From Cupriavidus gilardii (lineage in GTDB: Bacteria > Pseudomonadota > Gammaproteobacteria > Burkholderiales > Burkholderiaceae), in NCBI RefSeq assembly GCF_008801915.1, contig NZ_VZOV01000007.1:183895-247894 (forward strand): 64,000 nt of DNA, given 5' to 3'. Both the position numbers and the translations under genes were made by a program. Positions 52,692 to 61,384 of this stretch are shown here, one piece after another. Under the pieces are notes generated by a model that was not told the DNA's origin, ran no database searches, and saw only the letters and a list, made by a program, of their open reading frames with translations. Positions within the stretch are counted from its first letter, which is position 1, and every line of letters starts with the position of its first letter.

Positions 52692-55162
52692 TAGGTAAGC
52701 GTCGCCATCACGTTGCGCGCCTCGCCGTAGTAGCAATTCAACAGGCCGGCGCACGACGACACATAGGTCTTGTCGAACAGATTGGTGGCGGCGATCCGCA
52801 GTCCGGCGCCCTTCAGCGACGCGCTGATGCGGCTCAGGTCCAGCCGCATCATCAGGTCGACCAGCGTGTATGACGGCACCTTCAGCGAGTTCTCGTTGTC
52901 GGCCCAGCTGGTGCCGACATAGCGTACGCCGGCGCCGACGGTGAAGCCGGGAAAGACCAGATAGTCGGCCCACATCGAGGCCATATGCTGCGGCGCCTGG
53001 TACGGCGTGTTGCCGACCACGCCTTCGGGCGACTCGACGTAGCGCATGTGCGTGTAGGTGTAGCTGGCCAGCACCGACAGTCTGTCGGTCACGCGCGAGC
53101 GTGCCTCCAGTTCGAGCCCGCGCGAGCGCACCTTGCCGGCCGGCTGGTAGTACGGGGTCGACAGCACGCGCGCCGCGACCTTGTCCTGCGTCAGGTCGTA
53201 CAGCGAGGCCGACAGCAGCGTGCTGCTGCGCGGCGGCTGGTAGCGGACGCCGATCTCGAACTGCCGGCTCTCGGTCGGCGGCAGCAGGCTGCCGTCGCGG
53301 GCGGTGCTGCCGCTCGGATTGAAGCCCTCGCTATAGCCGGCATACGGCGCGACGCCGTTGTCGAACAGGTAGACCAGGCCCGCGCGCTTGGTGAACTTCG
53401 AGCCGTCCCACGCCGAGCGCGAGGCGGCGCCGAAGCCGAGGTTCGATACCTTGGCCATGTCCTGGCGGCCGCCGAGCACCAGGCGCCAGCGATCCCAGGC
53501 GATCTGGTCCTGCAGGTAGAGGCCGGTCTGCTCGAGCTTGCGGTCGATATTGGCGCGGAACAGGCCGGACAGGCCTGCATTGCCGTAGACCGGATCGAAG
53601 GCGTCGATCGGCGCGGCAGCGCCCGATTCCCACCAGCCGTCGACATGGCGGTGCTGGTAGTCGACGCCGAACAGCAGCGTGTGCTTCAGCGGACCGGTAT
53701 CGAATTGCCCTTGCAGCTGGTTGTCGACGATAAACGCGTCCAGGCTCTCGTTGGCGCCGGAGTAATAGCGCGTCAGCGTGTTGGGGCCGGCCCAGCCATA
53801 GCCATAGACCTGCTGCAGCGTGACGTCGGACGACAGATAGCGGAAGTTCTGCCGGAACTGCCAGCGGTCGTTGAACGCATGTTCGAACTGGTAGCCGACC
53901 ATGCGCTGCGTGCGCGTGAATTCGTTGTGGCCCGGCTCGCCGTCGAAGAAGCTGCGCAGGATGCGGCGGCCGTTGTGCGCGGCGGTGATGGTCGCGTCGG
54001 ATGGAATCGCGCCGTGATAGCCGCCATGCGGGTCGCGCTGCAGATAAGCCTGCAGCAGCAGACGCGTGTCCGGGCTGATGTTCAGCAGCAGCGACGGCGC
54101 GATGGCGAAACGCTCTTCCTCGACATGGCGGAACTGCGTATCCATCGAGCGGCCGATCGCGGTGATCCGGTAGGCGGCGACGCCGTTGTCGTCGAGCGGG
54201 CCAGTCAGATCGAATCCCGCCTCGTAGCGGTTGCGGTTGCCCACGGTGACCTGGGCTTCGCCGGCGCGCTCGAACTGCGGCCGCTTGCTGGTCAGCGCGA
54301 CCACGCCGCCGGGCGAGGCGCGCCCGTACAGCACCGAGGCCGGGCCGCGGATCACGTCGATCCGCTCCAGGAAATACGGGTCGACCTGCATCGAGCTGTA
54401 GCTGCCGGGATCGCCCAGCACCTTCAGGCCGTCGAGCAGCGAGTTGTCGACGCTGCTGTCGATGAAGCCGCGCAGCGCGACGTAGTCGTAGCGATTGGTC
54501 GCGCCGACCAGCGCGGTGAAGGCCCCGGGCGTGTAGTTCAGCGCCTCCGACACGCTGCGCGGCTTCTGGTCTTCGAGCTGCTGGCGGGTGACCACCGAAA
54601 TCGACTGCGGCGTCTCGGCGAGCGGGGTGTCGGTCTTGGTCGCGCCGGCACTGCGCCTGGCGACGAAGCCGACACCGGGGCTCAGCGCGGTTTCCTGGCT
54701 GCCGGTGACCGTCACCGCGGGCAGCACCGCGGCATCGGCGGGCGCAGCGATGGCCTGTGGCGCCGGCGTGGCGGCCGGCACCAGCAGATAGCCGGCCGGG
54801 GTCCTGCCGATCGCGTAGCCGCTGCCGCGCAGCAGCACGGCGAAGCCCTCGTCGACGCCATAGCGGCCGTGCAGGCCCTGCGTGCGCAGGCCGCGCAGCT
54901 TGTCGGCGTCGACGGTGATCGCGACACCAGCCTGCTGGGCGTAGCGCGTCAGCGCCTCGGCCAGTGGACCGGCGGGGATGGCGTACCGGGTTTGCGCTCG
55001 TGTTTGCGTTTGGGCTTGCGCCTGCGTCTGCGCGTGGGCCCAGGCGGGCAGCGTCATCGCGGCCGCCAGCGCGGCGCCGAGGGCCAGCGGCATCGTCAGC
55101 TGAACGGCCAGCGCGCGCGAGTTCGGGCGAGGCCGCGGAGGCCCGGGATGGGTATGGGTCAT
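52682..55162 (-). CDS. TonB-dependent siderophore receptor with N-terminal signalling (STN) domain
   Basis: This 826-residue outer-membrane receptor has a signal peptide (about 1-43), then a Gln/Thr/Ala repeat linker (QTQAQAQTQTRAQTR) and an STN domain (about 58-125; AGPLAEALTRYAQQAGVAITVDADKLRGLRTQGLHGRYGVDEGFAVLLRGSGY) that contacts FecR. The plug (about 165-280) has PLAETPQSISVVTRQQLEDQKPRSVSEALNYTPGAF, typical of FpvA/FoxA ferric-siderophore receptors. The 22-strand barrel ends in ...VMATLTYQW with a terminal aromatic residue. It lies downstream of fecI and fecR and is expected to be activated by that sigma factor. The siderophore is unknown. Confidence 0.95.
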   Translation of the reverse strand: MTHTHPGPPRPRPNSRALAVQLTMPLALGAALAAAMTLPAWAHAQTQAQAQTQTRAQTRYAIPAGPLAEALTRYAQQAGVAITVDADKLRGLRTQGLHGRYGVDEGFAVLLRGSGYAIGRTPAGYLLVPAATPAPQAIAAPADAAVLPAVTVTGSQETALSPGVGFVARRSAGATKTDTPLAETPQSISVVTRQQLEDQKPRSVSEALNYTPGAFTALVGATNRYDYVALRGFIDSSVDNSLLDGLKVLGDPGSYSSMQVDPYFLERIDVIRGPASVLYGRASPGGVVALTSKRPQFERAGEAQVTVGNRNRYEAGFDLTGPLDDNGVAAYRITAIGRSMDTQFRHVEEERFAIAPSLLLNISPDTRLLLQAYLQRDPHGGYHGAIPSDATITAAHNGRRILRSFFDGEPGHNEFTRTQRMVGYQFEHAFNDRWQFRQNFRYLSSDVTLQQVYGYGWAGPNTLTRYYSGANESLDAFIVDNQLQGQFDTGPLKHTLLFGVDYQHRHVDGWWESGAAAPIDAFDPVYGNAGLSGLFRANIDRKLEQTGLYLQDQIAWDRWRLVLGGRQDMAKVSNLGFGAASRSAWDGSKFTKRAGLVYLFDNGVAPYAGYSEGFNPSGSTARDGSLLPPTESRQFEIGVRYQPPRSSTLLSASLYDLTQDKVAARVLSTPYYQPAGKVRSRGLELEARSRVTDRLSVLASYTYTHMRYVESPEGVVGNTPYQAPQHMASMWADYLVFPGFTVGAGVRYVGTSWADNENSLKVPSYTLVDLMMRLDLSRISASLKGAGLRIAATNLFDKTYVSSCAGLLNCYYGEARNVMATLTYQW

Positions 55163-55239
55163 GATTTCGCGGTTTCCGTGCTTTTGTTGTTGTTGTGTTT
55201 GACGGATGAGGGAGCGGAGCCGGAACCGCTCCGTCCGAC

Positions 55240-55354
55240 CGTGTTCTCCCTTTCCCCCTCAGGGGGAGAGGGGGTGGTTTTGAGCGCGTCCCGGGAGCCG
55301 GCTCAGCTGCCCTCTCCCCCGCCCCTCTCCAGCAAGCGGGAGAGGGGAGAACAC
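55240..55354. repeat. Dispersed CCCTCTCCC/GGGAGAGGG repeat, third copy, most complete
   Basis: The element is bounded by CGTGTTCTCCC on the left and GGGGAGAACACCG on the right (inverted ends). It contains hairpins CCCCCTC/AGGGGG and CCCCTCTCC-agcaagc-GGGAGAGGGG. Its right part matches the copy at 17797-17897, including AGAACACCG. It fills the gap between fecR and the receptor gene and may weaken read-through between them. Confidence 0.75.
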
Positions 55355-55363
55355 CGAGCGCAT

Positions 55364-56440
55364 CTATTCCGCCGTTTCAGCCGGCGCGTCCACCCACACC
55401 AGATACGGCGTCAACTGCCGCACCCGCACCGCCGGCAGCGCATTGGCCAGCAACTGCAGCGCCTGCTCGGTGTCGTCCAGCGGCAGCACGGCGAACACGC
55501 GCACGTCGGCAATCTGCTTGCGGTCGTAGCCGATCCAGCCGGGGCGATGCCGGTTCAGCGCGTCCAGCAGCTCGGGCAGCGGCTCGCCGCGGGCGATCAG
55601 CTGGTGCCGTTGCCAGGCCTGCTCGATGCTGTCCGCATCGACCCGCTCGATCGGGCCGAGTCCGGCCGCCGTCACGGCGACGCGTTCGCCGGCCGACACC
55701 ACCGCCTGGCGCGGCTCGCTGCGCGCGCCGGTGGCGCGGGCGCGGACCCTGGATTCCAGCATCGTCAGCACGGTCCGCTGATCGTCGCGGTCGACGCTGA
55801 AGCGCGTACCGAGCGCCTCGATATCGGCCTGCGCGGTGCGGACCACGAAAGGCCGCGCCGGATCGCGCGCGACATCGATCAGCACTTCGCCGCGGATCAG
55901 CTCGATCAGGCGGCGTCCCTCGTCATAGCGCAGGTCCACCGCGCTGCCGCTGTTCAGCGTCAGGCGGCTGCCGTCGGGCAGCGTGTGGGTCTGCCATTGG
56001 CCGGTGCCGGTACGCAGATCGGCCAGCAGGCAGGCCGGCGGCCAGGCGTGCAGCGACAGTGCGATGACGGCGGTCGTCACCAGCGCGGCGGCCAGGGCGC
56101 CGAGATGGCGTGCGGTGCGGCGTCGGCGCGAGGGCTTGCCATGGCCTACGCCCTCATGCGGGCCGTCGTGTCGTTCGCCATGTCGTTCATTCCCGAAGGC
56201 GGCGCGCAATGCCGCTCGCGCCGGACGGGCATCGCCGCCGGCGTGTTGACGCAGGCCTTCGAGCCGATGAAGCAGCGATTCGACGCGGGCGGCGGCGCGA
56301 GCGTGCCGAGGATCGGCGGCCTTCCAGCGCGCGAATTCGATCTGCGCGGTGGCGCGCTCGTCGGGATCGTCGGCCGTCAGCCTCGCAATCCAGTCCGCTG
56401 CCTGCGCGACCGGATCGCCGTCGTCAAGGCGCGCGCTCAT
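55364..56440 (-). CDS. FecR-family anti-sigma regulator
   Basis: This 358-residue inner-membrane protein relays the receptor's signal to the sigma factor. The N-terminal cytoplasmic domain (about 8-65; DPVAQAADWIARLTADDPDERATAQIEFARWKAADPRHARAAARVESLLHRLEGL) binds sigma. A His/Gly-rich linker (about 80-105) is followed by one TM helix (about 112-131) and the periplasmic FecR domain (about 135-240; LRTGTGQWQTHTLPDGSRLTLNSGSAVDLRYDEGRRLIELIRGEVLIDV). A C-terminal DUF4974-like module ends it. Its ATG overlaps the sigma-factor stop (ATGA), giving translational coupling. Confidence 0.95.
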   Translation of the reverse strand: MSARLDDGDPVAQAADWIARLTADDPDERATAQIEFARWKAADPRHARAAARVESLLHRLEGLRQHAGGDARPARAALRAAFGNERHGERHDGPHEGVGHGKPSRRRRTARHLGALAAALVTTAVIALSLHAWPPACLLADLRTGTGQWQTHTLPDGSRLTLNSGSAVDLRYDEGRRLIELIRGEVLIDVARDPARPFVVRTAQADIEALGTRFSVDRDDQRTVLTMLESRVRARATGARSEPRQAVVSAGERVAVTAAGLGPIERVDADSIEQAWQRHQLIARGEPLPELLDALNRHRPGWIGYDRKQIADVRVFAVLPLDDTEQALQLLANALPAVRVRQLTPYLVWVDAPAETAE

Positions 56441-57003
56441 CCGGCAGGCGATGCCGCGGCGGCACCGGCGCTGCCTGCGTCTTCATCACCGTCATCCGCC
56501 AAGGCGCAGTGCGCCAGCGCCCGCACCAGATACTTGTGGATCATCCGCGTCGACACGCCCAGATGCGCGGCGATGGTGGCGTGCGTCTGCCCGTCCAGGT
56601 AGTGCATCAGGAAGGCCTCGCGCGGCTTCGGCGGCAGGCCGTCGAGCGCGGCGCTGATCTGCGCCAGCGCCTGCAGCGCGGCGACGGTTTGCTCCGGCGA
56701 CGGAAAGCCGTCCAGCGAGGCCGCCGCCTGCTCCAGCTCCGCCAGATAGGCCTGCTCCAGCTTGTGCCGCCGCGCGCGATCGATGATCAGCCGCTTCGCC
56801 GTGGTGGTCAGATACGCGCGCGGCTCGCGCACGCCGGCCAGCGCATCGCGCGAGGCCAGGATCCGCACGAAGGTGTCGTGCGCCACGTCGGCCGCGTCGT
56901 GCGGGCAGGACAGCTTCTTGCGCAACCAGCCGAACAGCCACGAATGATGATCGCTGTACAGCGCATCGATCGGCGGTGACGGCAGGGACTCGGCGGCGGA
57001 CAT
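56437..57003 (-). CDS. ECF sigma factor, FecI type
   Basis: This 188-residue iron-starvation sigma factor has region 2 at about 15-75 (DALYSDHHSWLFGWLRKKLSCPHDAADVAHDTFVRIL, AYLTTTAKRLIIDRARR) and region 4 at about 115-165 (LDGLPPKPREAFLMHYLDGQTHATIAAHLGVSTRMIHKYLVRALAHC). The ATG at 57003 is preferred over 57018 because GGAG lies six bases before it. A Fur-like box sits 46 bp upstream, so it is induced by low iron. It is co-translated with fecR and drives the downstream receptor gene. Confidence 0.95.
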   Translation of the reverse strand: MSAAESLPSPPIDALYSDHHSWLFGWLRKKLSCPHDAADVAHDTFVRILASRDALAGVREPRAYLTTTAKRLIIDRARRHKLEQAYLAELEQAAASLDGFPSPEQTVAALQALAQISAALDGLPPKPREAFLMHYLDGQTHATIAAHLGVSTRMIHKYLVRALAHCALADDGDEDAGSAGAAAASPAG

Positions 57004-57048
57004 GGGAACTCCGGCCATGGCGAGAGCCAGGTCCGGTGATGATCAGGA

Positions 57049-57067
57049 AATGAGAACGATTCGCATT
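57049..57067 (-). promoter_or_regulatory. Fur box
   Basis: AATGAGAACGATTCGCATT is a 19-bp near-palindrome of the AATGAGAATnATTCTCATT class found at Fur-regulated promoters in Proteobacteria. It sits 46 bp upstream of the fecI-type sigma gene, and a second gene in that direction is absent, so it should repress sigma expression when iron is replete. Confidence 0.88.
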
Positions 57068-57108
57068 TTATGGGCGTGGATGGGGTTTGGCAACCTGCAG
57101 GTCCGGCA

Positions 57109-57903
57109 TCACGCCAGCTCGCTTTCATGCCAATGCGACAGCGCCAGCCGCGACAGCATTGCCATCGCGCCGAACAGCAGCACGCCGGTGACCGTGATCA
57201 GCACCAGCGCGGCGAACAGGCGCGGGATATTGAGTGCGAAGCCGGCCTGCAGGATTTGATAGGCGAGCCCCGCGCCCGTGCCGCCGGTGCCGGCGACGAA
57301 CTCGGCCACCACCGCGCCGATCAGCGCCAGGCCGCAGGAAATACGCAGGCCGCCGAAGAAATACGGCAGCGCGCTCGGTATCCGCAGCCGCCGCAACGTA
57401 TCCCAGCGCGTGGCCCGGTTGATGCGGAACAGGTTCAGCAGGCCGGGATTGACGCTGCGCAGGCCCAGCACGGTGTTCGAGATGATCGGGAAGATCGCGA
57501 CCATGGTGGCGCAGATCACCAGCGCCAGCGTGGGCTCCTTGACCCAGATGATGATCAGCGGCGCGATGGCGACGACGGGCGTGACCTGCAGCAGGATCGC
57601 ATAGGGAAACAGGCTGGCCTCGATCAGCCGGCTCTGCACGAACACGAAGGCGGCCGCGGTGCCCAGCACGACGGCCAGCGCGAACGCCAGCATCGTGATG
57701 CGCAGCGTCACCCATAGCGAGCCGGACAGCAGCGCCCAGTCCTCGACCAGCGTGCGCGCGATCGCCGATGGTGCGGGCACCAGATAGGGCGGCACGTCGA
57801 GCCAGAGGCAGACGGCCTGCCAGGCCAGCAGCATCAGCGCGCCGACGGCCAGCGGCGCGGCGATGCGTTGCACGGCGGGACGGGACAGCAGGGGCGATGC
57901 CAT
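57109..57903 (-). CDS. ABC transporter permease, NitT/TauT (SsuC/TauC) type
   Basis: This 264-residue inner-membrane permease has about six helices. The EAA-like loop is near residue 165 (GLRSVNPGLLNLFRINRATRWDTLRRLRIPSALPYFFGGLRISCGLALIGAVVAEF), which docks the ATPase. The ATG at 57903 has AAGGAATCC upstream. It is the last gene of the SBP-Rieske-ATPase-permease operon; 31 bp separate it from the ATPase. Family members import sulfonates, nitrate, pyrimidine precursors or aromatic acids. Confidence 0.93.
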   Translation of the reverse strand: MASPLLSRPAVQRIAAPLAVGALMLLAWQAVCLWLDVPPYLVPAPSAIARTLVEDWALLSGSLWVTLRITMLAFALAVVLGTAAAFVFVQSRLIEASLFPYAILLQVTPVVAIAPLIIIWVKEPTLALVICATMVAIFPIISNTVLGLRSVNPGLLNLFRINRATRWDTLRRLRIPSALPYFFGGLRISCGLALIGAVVAEFVAGTGGTGAGLAYQILQAGFALNIPRLFAALVLITVTGVLLFGAMAMLSRLALSHWHESELA

Positions 57904-57934
57904 GATCGGATTCCTTGGTGGTGCGTCGCGGCCG

Positions 57935-58774
57935 CTACGCGGCATCGGCCGGAGCGACGCCGGTATTGGCCTGCGCCAGCAGCGCTGATAGCCGCGCGCA
58001 GTGCTGCATGAATTCAGGGCTGACGCGGTAGGCCTCGTCGCGTTGCGCGGGACCGTCGATCGCCACGTCGGCGATCACGCGGCCCGGCCGCGCCGCCATC
58101 ACGACGACACGGCTCGACAGATAGACCGCCTCGTAGATGCTGTGCGTGACGAACACCACGGTCAGGCCGCGCTCGGCCCACAGCGCGCGCAGATCGGCGT
58201 CGAGCCGGTTGCGCGTGAATTCGTCGAGCGCGCCGAACGGCTCGTCCATCAGCAGCAGATCGGGCTCGGTCGCCAGCGCCCGCGCGATCGATACGCGCAT
58301 CTGCATGCCGCCGGACAGCTCACGCGGATAGACCTGGCCGAACTGGGAAAGGCCGACGAGGGCAAGCGCACGCCGCGCGCGGTCGTCGGCCTGCTCGCGC
58401 GGCATGCGCGCCAGATCGAGCGGCAGCCGGACGTTGTCCGCCACCTTCGCCCACGGCATCAGCGTTGCTTCCTGGAACACCATCGCCAGCGTGCGGCGCG
58501 CGCCATTGGCGACGGCGGGTTTGGTGCCGGGCAGCGTGCCCTCGCCCCACCAGCGCAGATGGCCGGCCGATGGCGCCTCGAGTCCGGCAAACAGCTTCAG
58601 CAGCGTGCTCTTGCCGCAGCCGGACGGGCCCAGCAGCGAGACGAATTCGCCCGGCCGGATCGACAGCTTGACGCGTTCGAGCGCCACGGTGCCGTTGGGA
58701 TAGGTCTTCTCGACCTGGTTGGCGAACAGGATCGGCGCGTCCGCAGCGCCGGTATCGCGAGGGCCGGCGGACAT
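57935..58774 (-). CDS. ABC transporter ATP-binding protein, NitT/TauT (SsuB/TauB) type
   Basis: This 279-residue ATPase has Walker A GPSGCGKST (49-57), the Q-loop VFQEATLMPW, signature LSGGMQMRVSIARAL, Walker B LLLMDEPFGALDEFTR and the H-loop VFVTHSIYEAV. It starts three bases after the Rieske oxygenase stop, so the two are translationally coupled. It energises the permease at 57109. Confidence 0.96.
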   Translation of the reverse strand: MSAGPRDTGAADAPILFANQVEKTYPNGTVALERVKLSIRPGEFVSLLGPSGCGKSTLLKLFAGLEAPSAGHLRWWGEGTLPGTKPAVANGARRTLAMVFQEATLMPWAKVADNVRLPLDLARMPREQADDRARRALALVGLSQFGQVYPRELSGGMQMRVSIARALATEPDLLLMDEPFGALDEFTRNRLDADLRALWAERGLTVVFVTHSIYEAVYLSSRVVVMAARPGRVIADVAIDGPAQRDEAYRVSPEFMQHCARLSALLAQANTGVAPADAA

Positions 58775-58777
58775 GGC

Positions 58778-59815
58778 TCAGGCACCGACGACGGGTACGC
58801 GGAACACTTCCTTCTCGCCGTGCCGCTCCAGCAGCTCCAGCAGCATCCTGCGCATCAGCAGGCCCGGCTTGTCCGACTCCATATGGAACTCGACCCGGCG
58901 GCGCGTATCGATGCAGGCGTCGTAGTCGGTGGCCTCGAGGATCTCGCGATCTTCGGCCACGATCGGGGCGTCCCAGGCGATCAGCTCCTCGGTGGAACAG
59001 TCTTCCTCGCGGTCGTTGCGGTACAGCCATTGCGACAGCATCACCGTGCGGTCGTCGATCGGCGTGGCGCAGTTGTAGATGATGTGATGGCGTCCGCTGG
59101 CCGGATAGATGCAGCCGAAGCGGCGCGTGAAGGGCATGTCCCAGCGGTTGAACATATGCCGGTGGGTGATCGGCTCGGTGGTGCCCGTCACCCGATGGCC
59201 AGCCTCGATATTGCGGATCGGCACCAGCGTCTCGGCCTCGAAGCCCCATTCGCGCTGCGTCAGTTCGTATTTCTCGGGTTTGGGCTGGTCGGCGATGCCG
59301 AAATTGGCACGGTGGACGAAGCTGAAGTGCGAATTGTCGAAAGCGTTCTCCATCACGCGCAGCGGACTGGTGTTCCAGCGCTCGTAGTACTGCAGGATGC
59401 GGCGATAGGCGGGGTCGCCTTCCTCGGGGAAATCGGGAATCGGCTGCAGCGGATCGTCCAGCGCGACCCAGACATAGCCGTACTTCTCCTCGGCGCGATA
59501 GGCCGGCACGCGGGCGCCGGCAGGGACCCGGTTGTCGGGCGCCTGCGGAATCCGTACGCAGGCGCCGGAGCAGTCGTATTCCCAGCCGTGATAGCCGCAG
59601 ACGATGTCGCCACGCTCGTTGACCCAGCCCTTGGACAGCCTGGCGGTGCGGTGGCAGCAGCGGTCGCGCAGCGCGGCCAGCGAGCCGTCGGGGCGTTTCC
59701 ACAGCACCAGCTCCTCGCCGAGCAGCGTGAAGGGCTTGGGGCCGTCGTCGAGCATCGAGACCGGCATCAGCGCGTACCAGAAGCGGCGCAGCACGGGTTG
59801 TCGGGTGACCAGCAT
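58778..59815 (-). CDS. Rieske oxygenase, aromatic-ring-hydroxylating/demethylase alpha subunit
   Basis: This 345-residue single-subunit oxygenase has a Rieske [2Fe-2S] centre from Cys53-x-His55 and Cys73-x2-His76 (CCHRTARL...CGYHGWEYD). The mononuclear iron site is ENAFDNSHFSFVH (Asp and two His, about 155-167). Size fits phthalate/vanillate/carnitine-type alpha-only enzymes. It inserts oxygen into, or demethylates, an organic acid and needs a separate reductase, which is not in the window. It is encoded inside the ABC operon between the binding protein and the ATPase, so uptake and first oxidation of the same compound are linked. The ATG follows AAGGATTC. Confidence 0.93.
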   Translation of the reverse strand: MLVTRQPVLRRFWYALMPVSMLDDGPKPFTLLGEELVLWKRPDGSLAALRDRCCHRTARLSKGWVNERGDIVCGYHGWEYDCSGACVRIPQAPDNRVPAGARVPAYRAEEKYGYVWVALDDPLQPIPDFPEEGDPAYRRILQYYERWNTSPLRVMENAFDNSHFSFVHRANFGIADQPKPEKYELTQREWGFEAETLVPIRNIEAGHRVTGTTEPITHRHMFNRWDMPFTRRFGCIYPASGRHHIIYNCATPIDDRTVMLSQWLYRNDREEDCSTEELIAWDAPIVAEDREILEATDYDACIDTRRRVEFHMESDKPGLLMRRMLLELLERHGEKEVFRVPVVGA

Positions 59816-59895
59816 GATGAATCCTTGGAATGCGAAGGGAAGACGCGCGATGGCGTCGGGTTGGAATGAGGGCTGCGAATGGCGGGCGCTTGCCC

Positions 59896-60948
59896 TCAGG
59901 GCATGACCCTCAGGTCCTTGACGAACTGCGTGGTGTAGGCCTGCTTCCAGTCGGTCTCGGCCTTCAGCAGCCCCGCGCCGACCATGAAGTCGCGCGTCTT
60001 CTGCCAGCGCGCGTCGGTCATCACGCCGATGCCCTGGCGCGCGGCGTCGCCGCCGTCGACCAGCCGGAACTCCTTGAGCTTGCCCAGCGCCCAGGCAAGC
60101 TGGTCGTCCTTCATGTTCGGGTTGTCCCGCTTGATCAGCGCATTGGCCGCGGCTGGATTGGCCAGATAGCTCTTCCAGCCCTCCATCGATGCCCGCACGA
60201 AGCGCGCGACCAGATCGGGCTTGTCCTTGACGGTCTTCTGCATGGTCACGATGGTGGTGCCGTAGGGCGGATAGCCATCGTTGGCGAACAGGAAGAAGCG
60301 CGTCTTGACGCCCGCCTTCTCCGCGGCGAACACCTCCGACGAGGCGTAGGCCTGCTGCGCGGTATTGCGGTCGGCGAAGAAGGGCTGCAGGTTGAAGGTG
60401 TAGACGCGCGATTGCGCCTCGTCGAGCTGGTACTTCGCCTTCAGCCACGGCCACCACGTGGTGCGCCCCGAGGTGGAGACCAGCACGGTGCGGGTCTTCA
60501 GATCGGCCAGCCCATTGACGTCGTCATGCGTCATCATCCCTTGCAGATCGCTCTGGAACGAGGTGCCGACCGTCGTCACCGGCACGCCCTGCTCGATGCT
60601 CTTGAGCACCTGCAGGTCGTAGCCCATCAGGAAGTCCGCCTGGCCGCTGCTCAGGATCTGCATGCCGTTGACCTGCGGCCCGCCCATGCGGATGGTCACG
60701 TCGAGACCGTGTTTCTTGTAGATGCCTTCGGCCACGGCCTGATAGAAGCCGCCGTGCTCGGCCTGCGCGTACCAGGAGGTCAGGAAGGTCACCTTGTCGG
60801 CGGCGAAGGCCGTCAGCGGTGCGATGGTCAATGCGGCCGCGGCCGCGGCTGCGAATGCGCCGGCAAGCAGGCGCCTGCGCGGGCCGTGCGGGACGATGGG
60901 CGATGCGGTCTCTGCCGCGAAGGAGGGAGCGAGGTGCGACGTGTTCAT
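59896..60948 (-). CDS. ABC substrate-binding protein, NMT1/THI5/SsuA-like
   Basis: This 350-residue periplasmic binding protein has an N-terminal signal with RRRLLAGAFAAAAAAAL (about 24-40), possibly Tat-like. The mature domain starts VTFLTSWYAQAEHGGFYQAVAEGIYKKHGLDVTIRMGGPQVNGMQIL (about 53-100), the NMT1/THI5-type motif. It is the first gene of the operon and supplies the importer's specificity. The THI5-like pattern hints at a nitrogen heterocycle or pyrimidine-like ligand, but sulfonates and aromatic acids are equally possible. The ribosome site is weak. Confidence 0.92.
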   Translation of the reverse strand: MNTSHLAPSFAAETASPIVPHGPRRRLLAGAFAAAAAAALTIAPLTAFAADKVTFLTSWYAQAEHGGFYQAVAEGIYKKHGLDVTIRMGGPQVNGMQILSSGQADFLMGYDLQVLKSIEQGVPVTTVGTSFQSDLQGMMTHDDVNGLADLKTRTVLVSTSGRTTWWPWLKAKYQLDEAQSRVYTFNLQPFFADRNTAQQAYASSEVFAAEKAGVKTRFFLFANDGYPPYGTTIVTMQKTVKDKPDLVARFVRASMEGWKSYLANPAAANALIKRDNPNMKDDQLAWALGKLKEFRLVDGGDAARQGIGVMTDARWQKTRDFMVGAGLLKAETDWKQAYTTQFVKDLRVMP

Positions 60949-61378
60949 GGGGCCTGGGGTGTCGTGTCGTCGTCGAAGGGAAGGGCGAAGCGGGGCCGCA
61001 CCGGCGCTTACGGCGGGCGTGGTACGGCGAGGCGATGGGACCGGAAGGAATGGCAGGGACGGGACATCGTGTGCGCTCTCTCTCGTTCGCGGCCGGGGCG
61101 GCCGGGTTCAACACGCGGTGCGCGGATGGCGCTGCCGGTGACGACCGGTGGTCGTGAGAGCAATGTCCCGCGCCGGAGCATCGGCCTGCGATGGCGATGC
61201 GGCGGCGCTAACCGCTTCTACTCGAGCGGGAATGTCGCAAGAGGCATGCCACGCGGGATCGGCGCGCGCGGTGGCATCGACGCGGCCCGATGCGCCAACT
61301 GTGGGCGCCGGGGTTGGGATCGCATCGCGGGTTTGGTGCGGCGTGATGCGATCCGGTGCGGCTCAACCCCGGTGCGGC
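60949..61378. other. 430-bp intergenic region, no gene seen
   Basis: This is the upstream region of the ABC/Rieske operon on the minus strand and the tail of the lipoprotein gene. Only short Arg-rich frames occur. I see no clear hairpin with a T-run and no recognisable operator; a tandem 16-bp repeat lies at its left-gene end (61353-61384). Confidence 0.5.
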
Positions 61379-61384
61379 TCAACC
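61353..61384. repeat. Tandem 16-bp duplication at the lipoprotein 3' end
   Basis: CCGGTGCGGCTCAACC occurs twice back to back (61353-61368, 61369-61384). The second copy contains the stop codon of the lipoprotein gene. It is a recent-looking slippage duplication. Confidence 0.85.

Noticed and set aside
52985..56602. Open frame of about 1,200 codons on the plus strand
   Set aside because: It is antisense to the TonB receptor, FecR and FecI, all of which have clear motifs; the frame has no recognisable domain.
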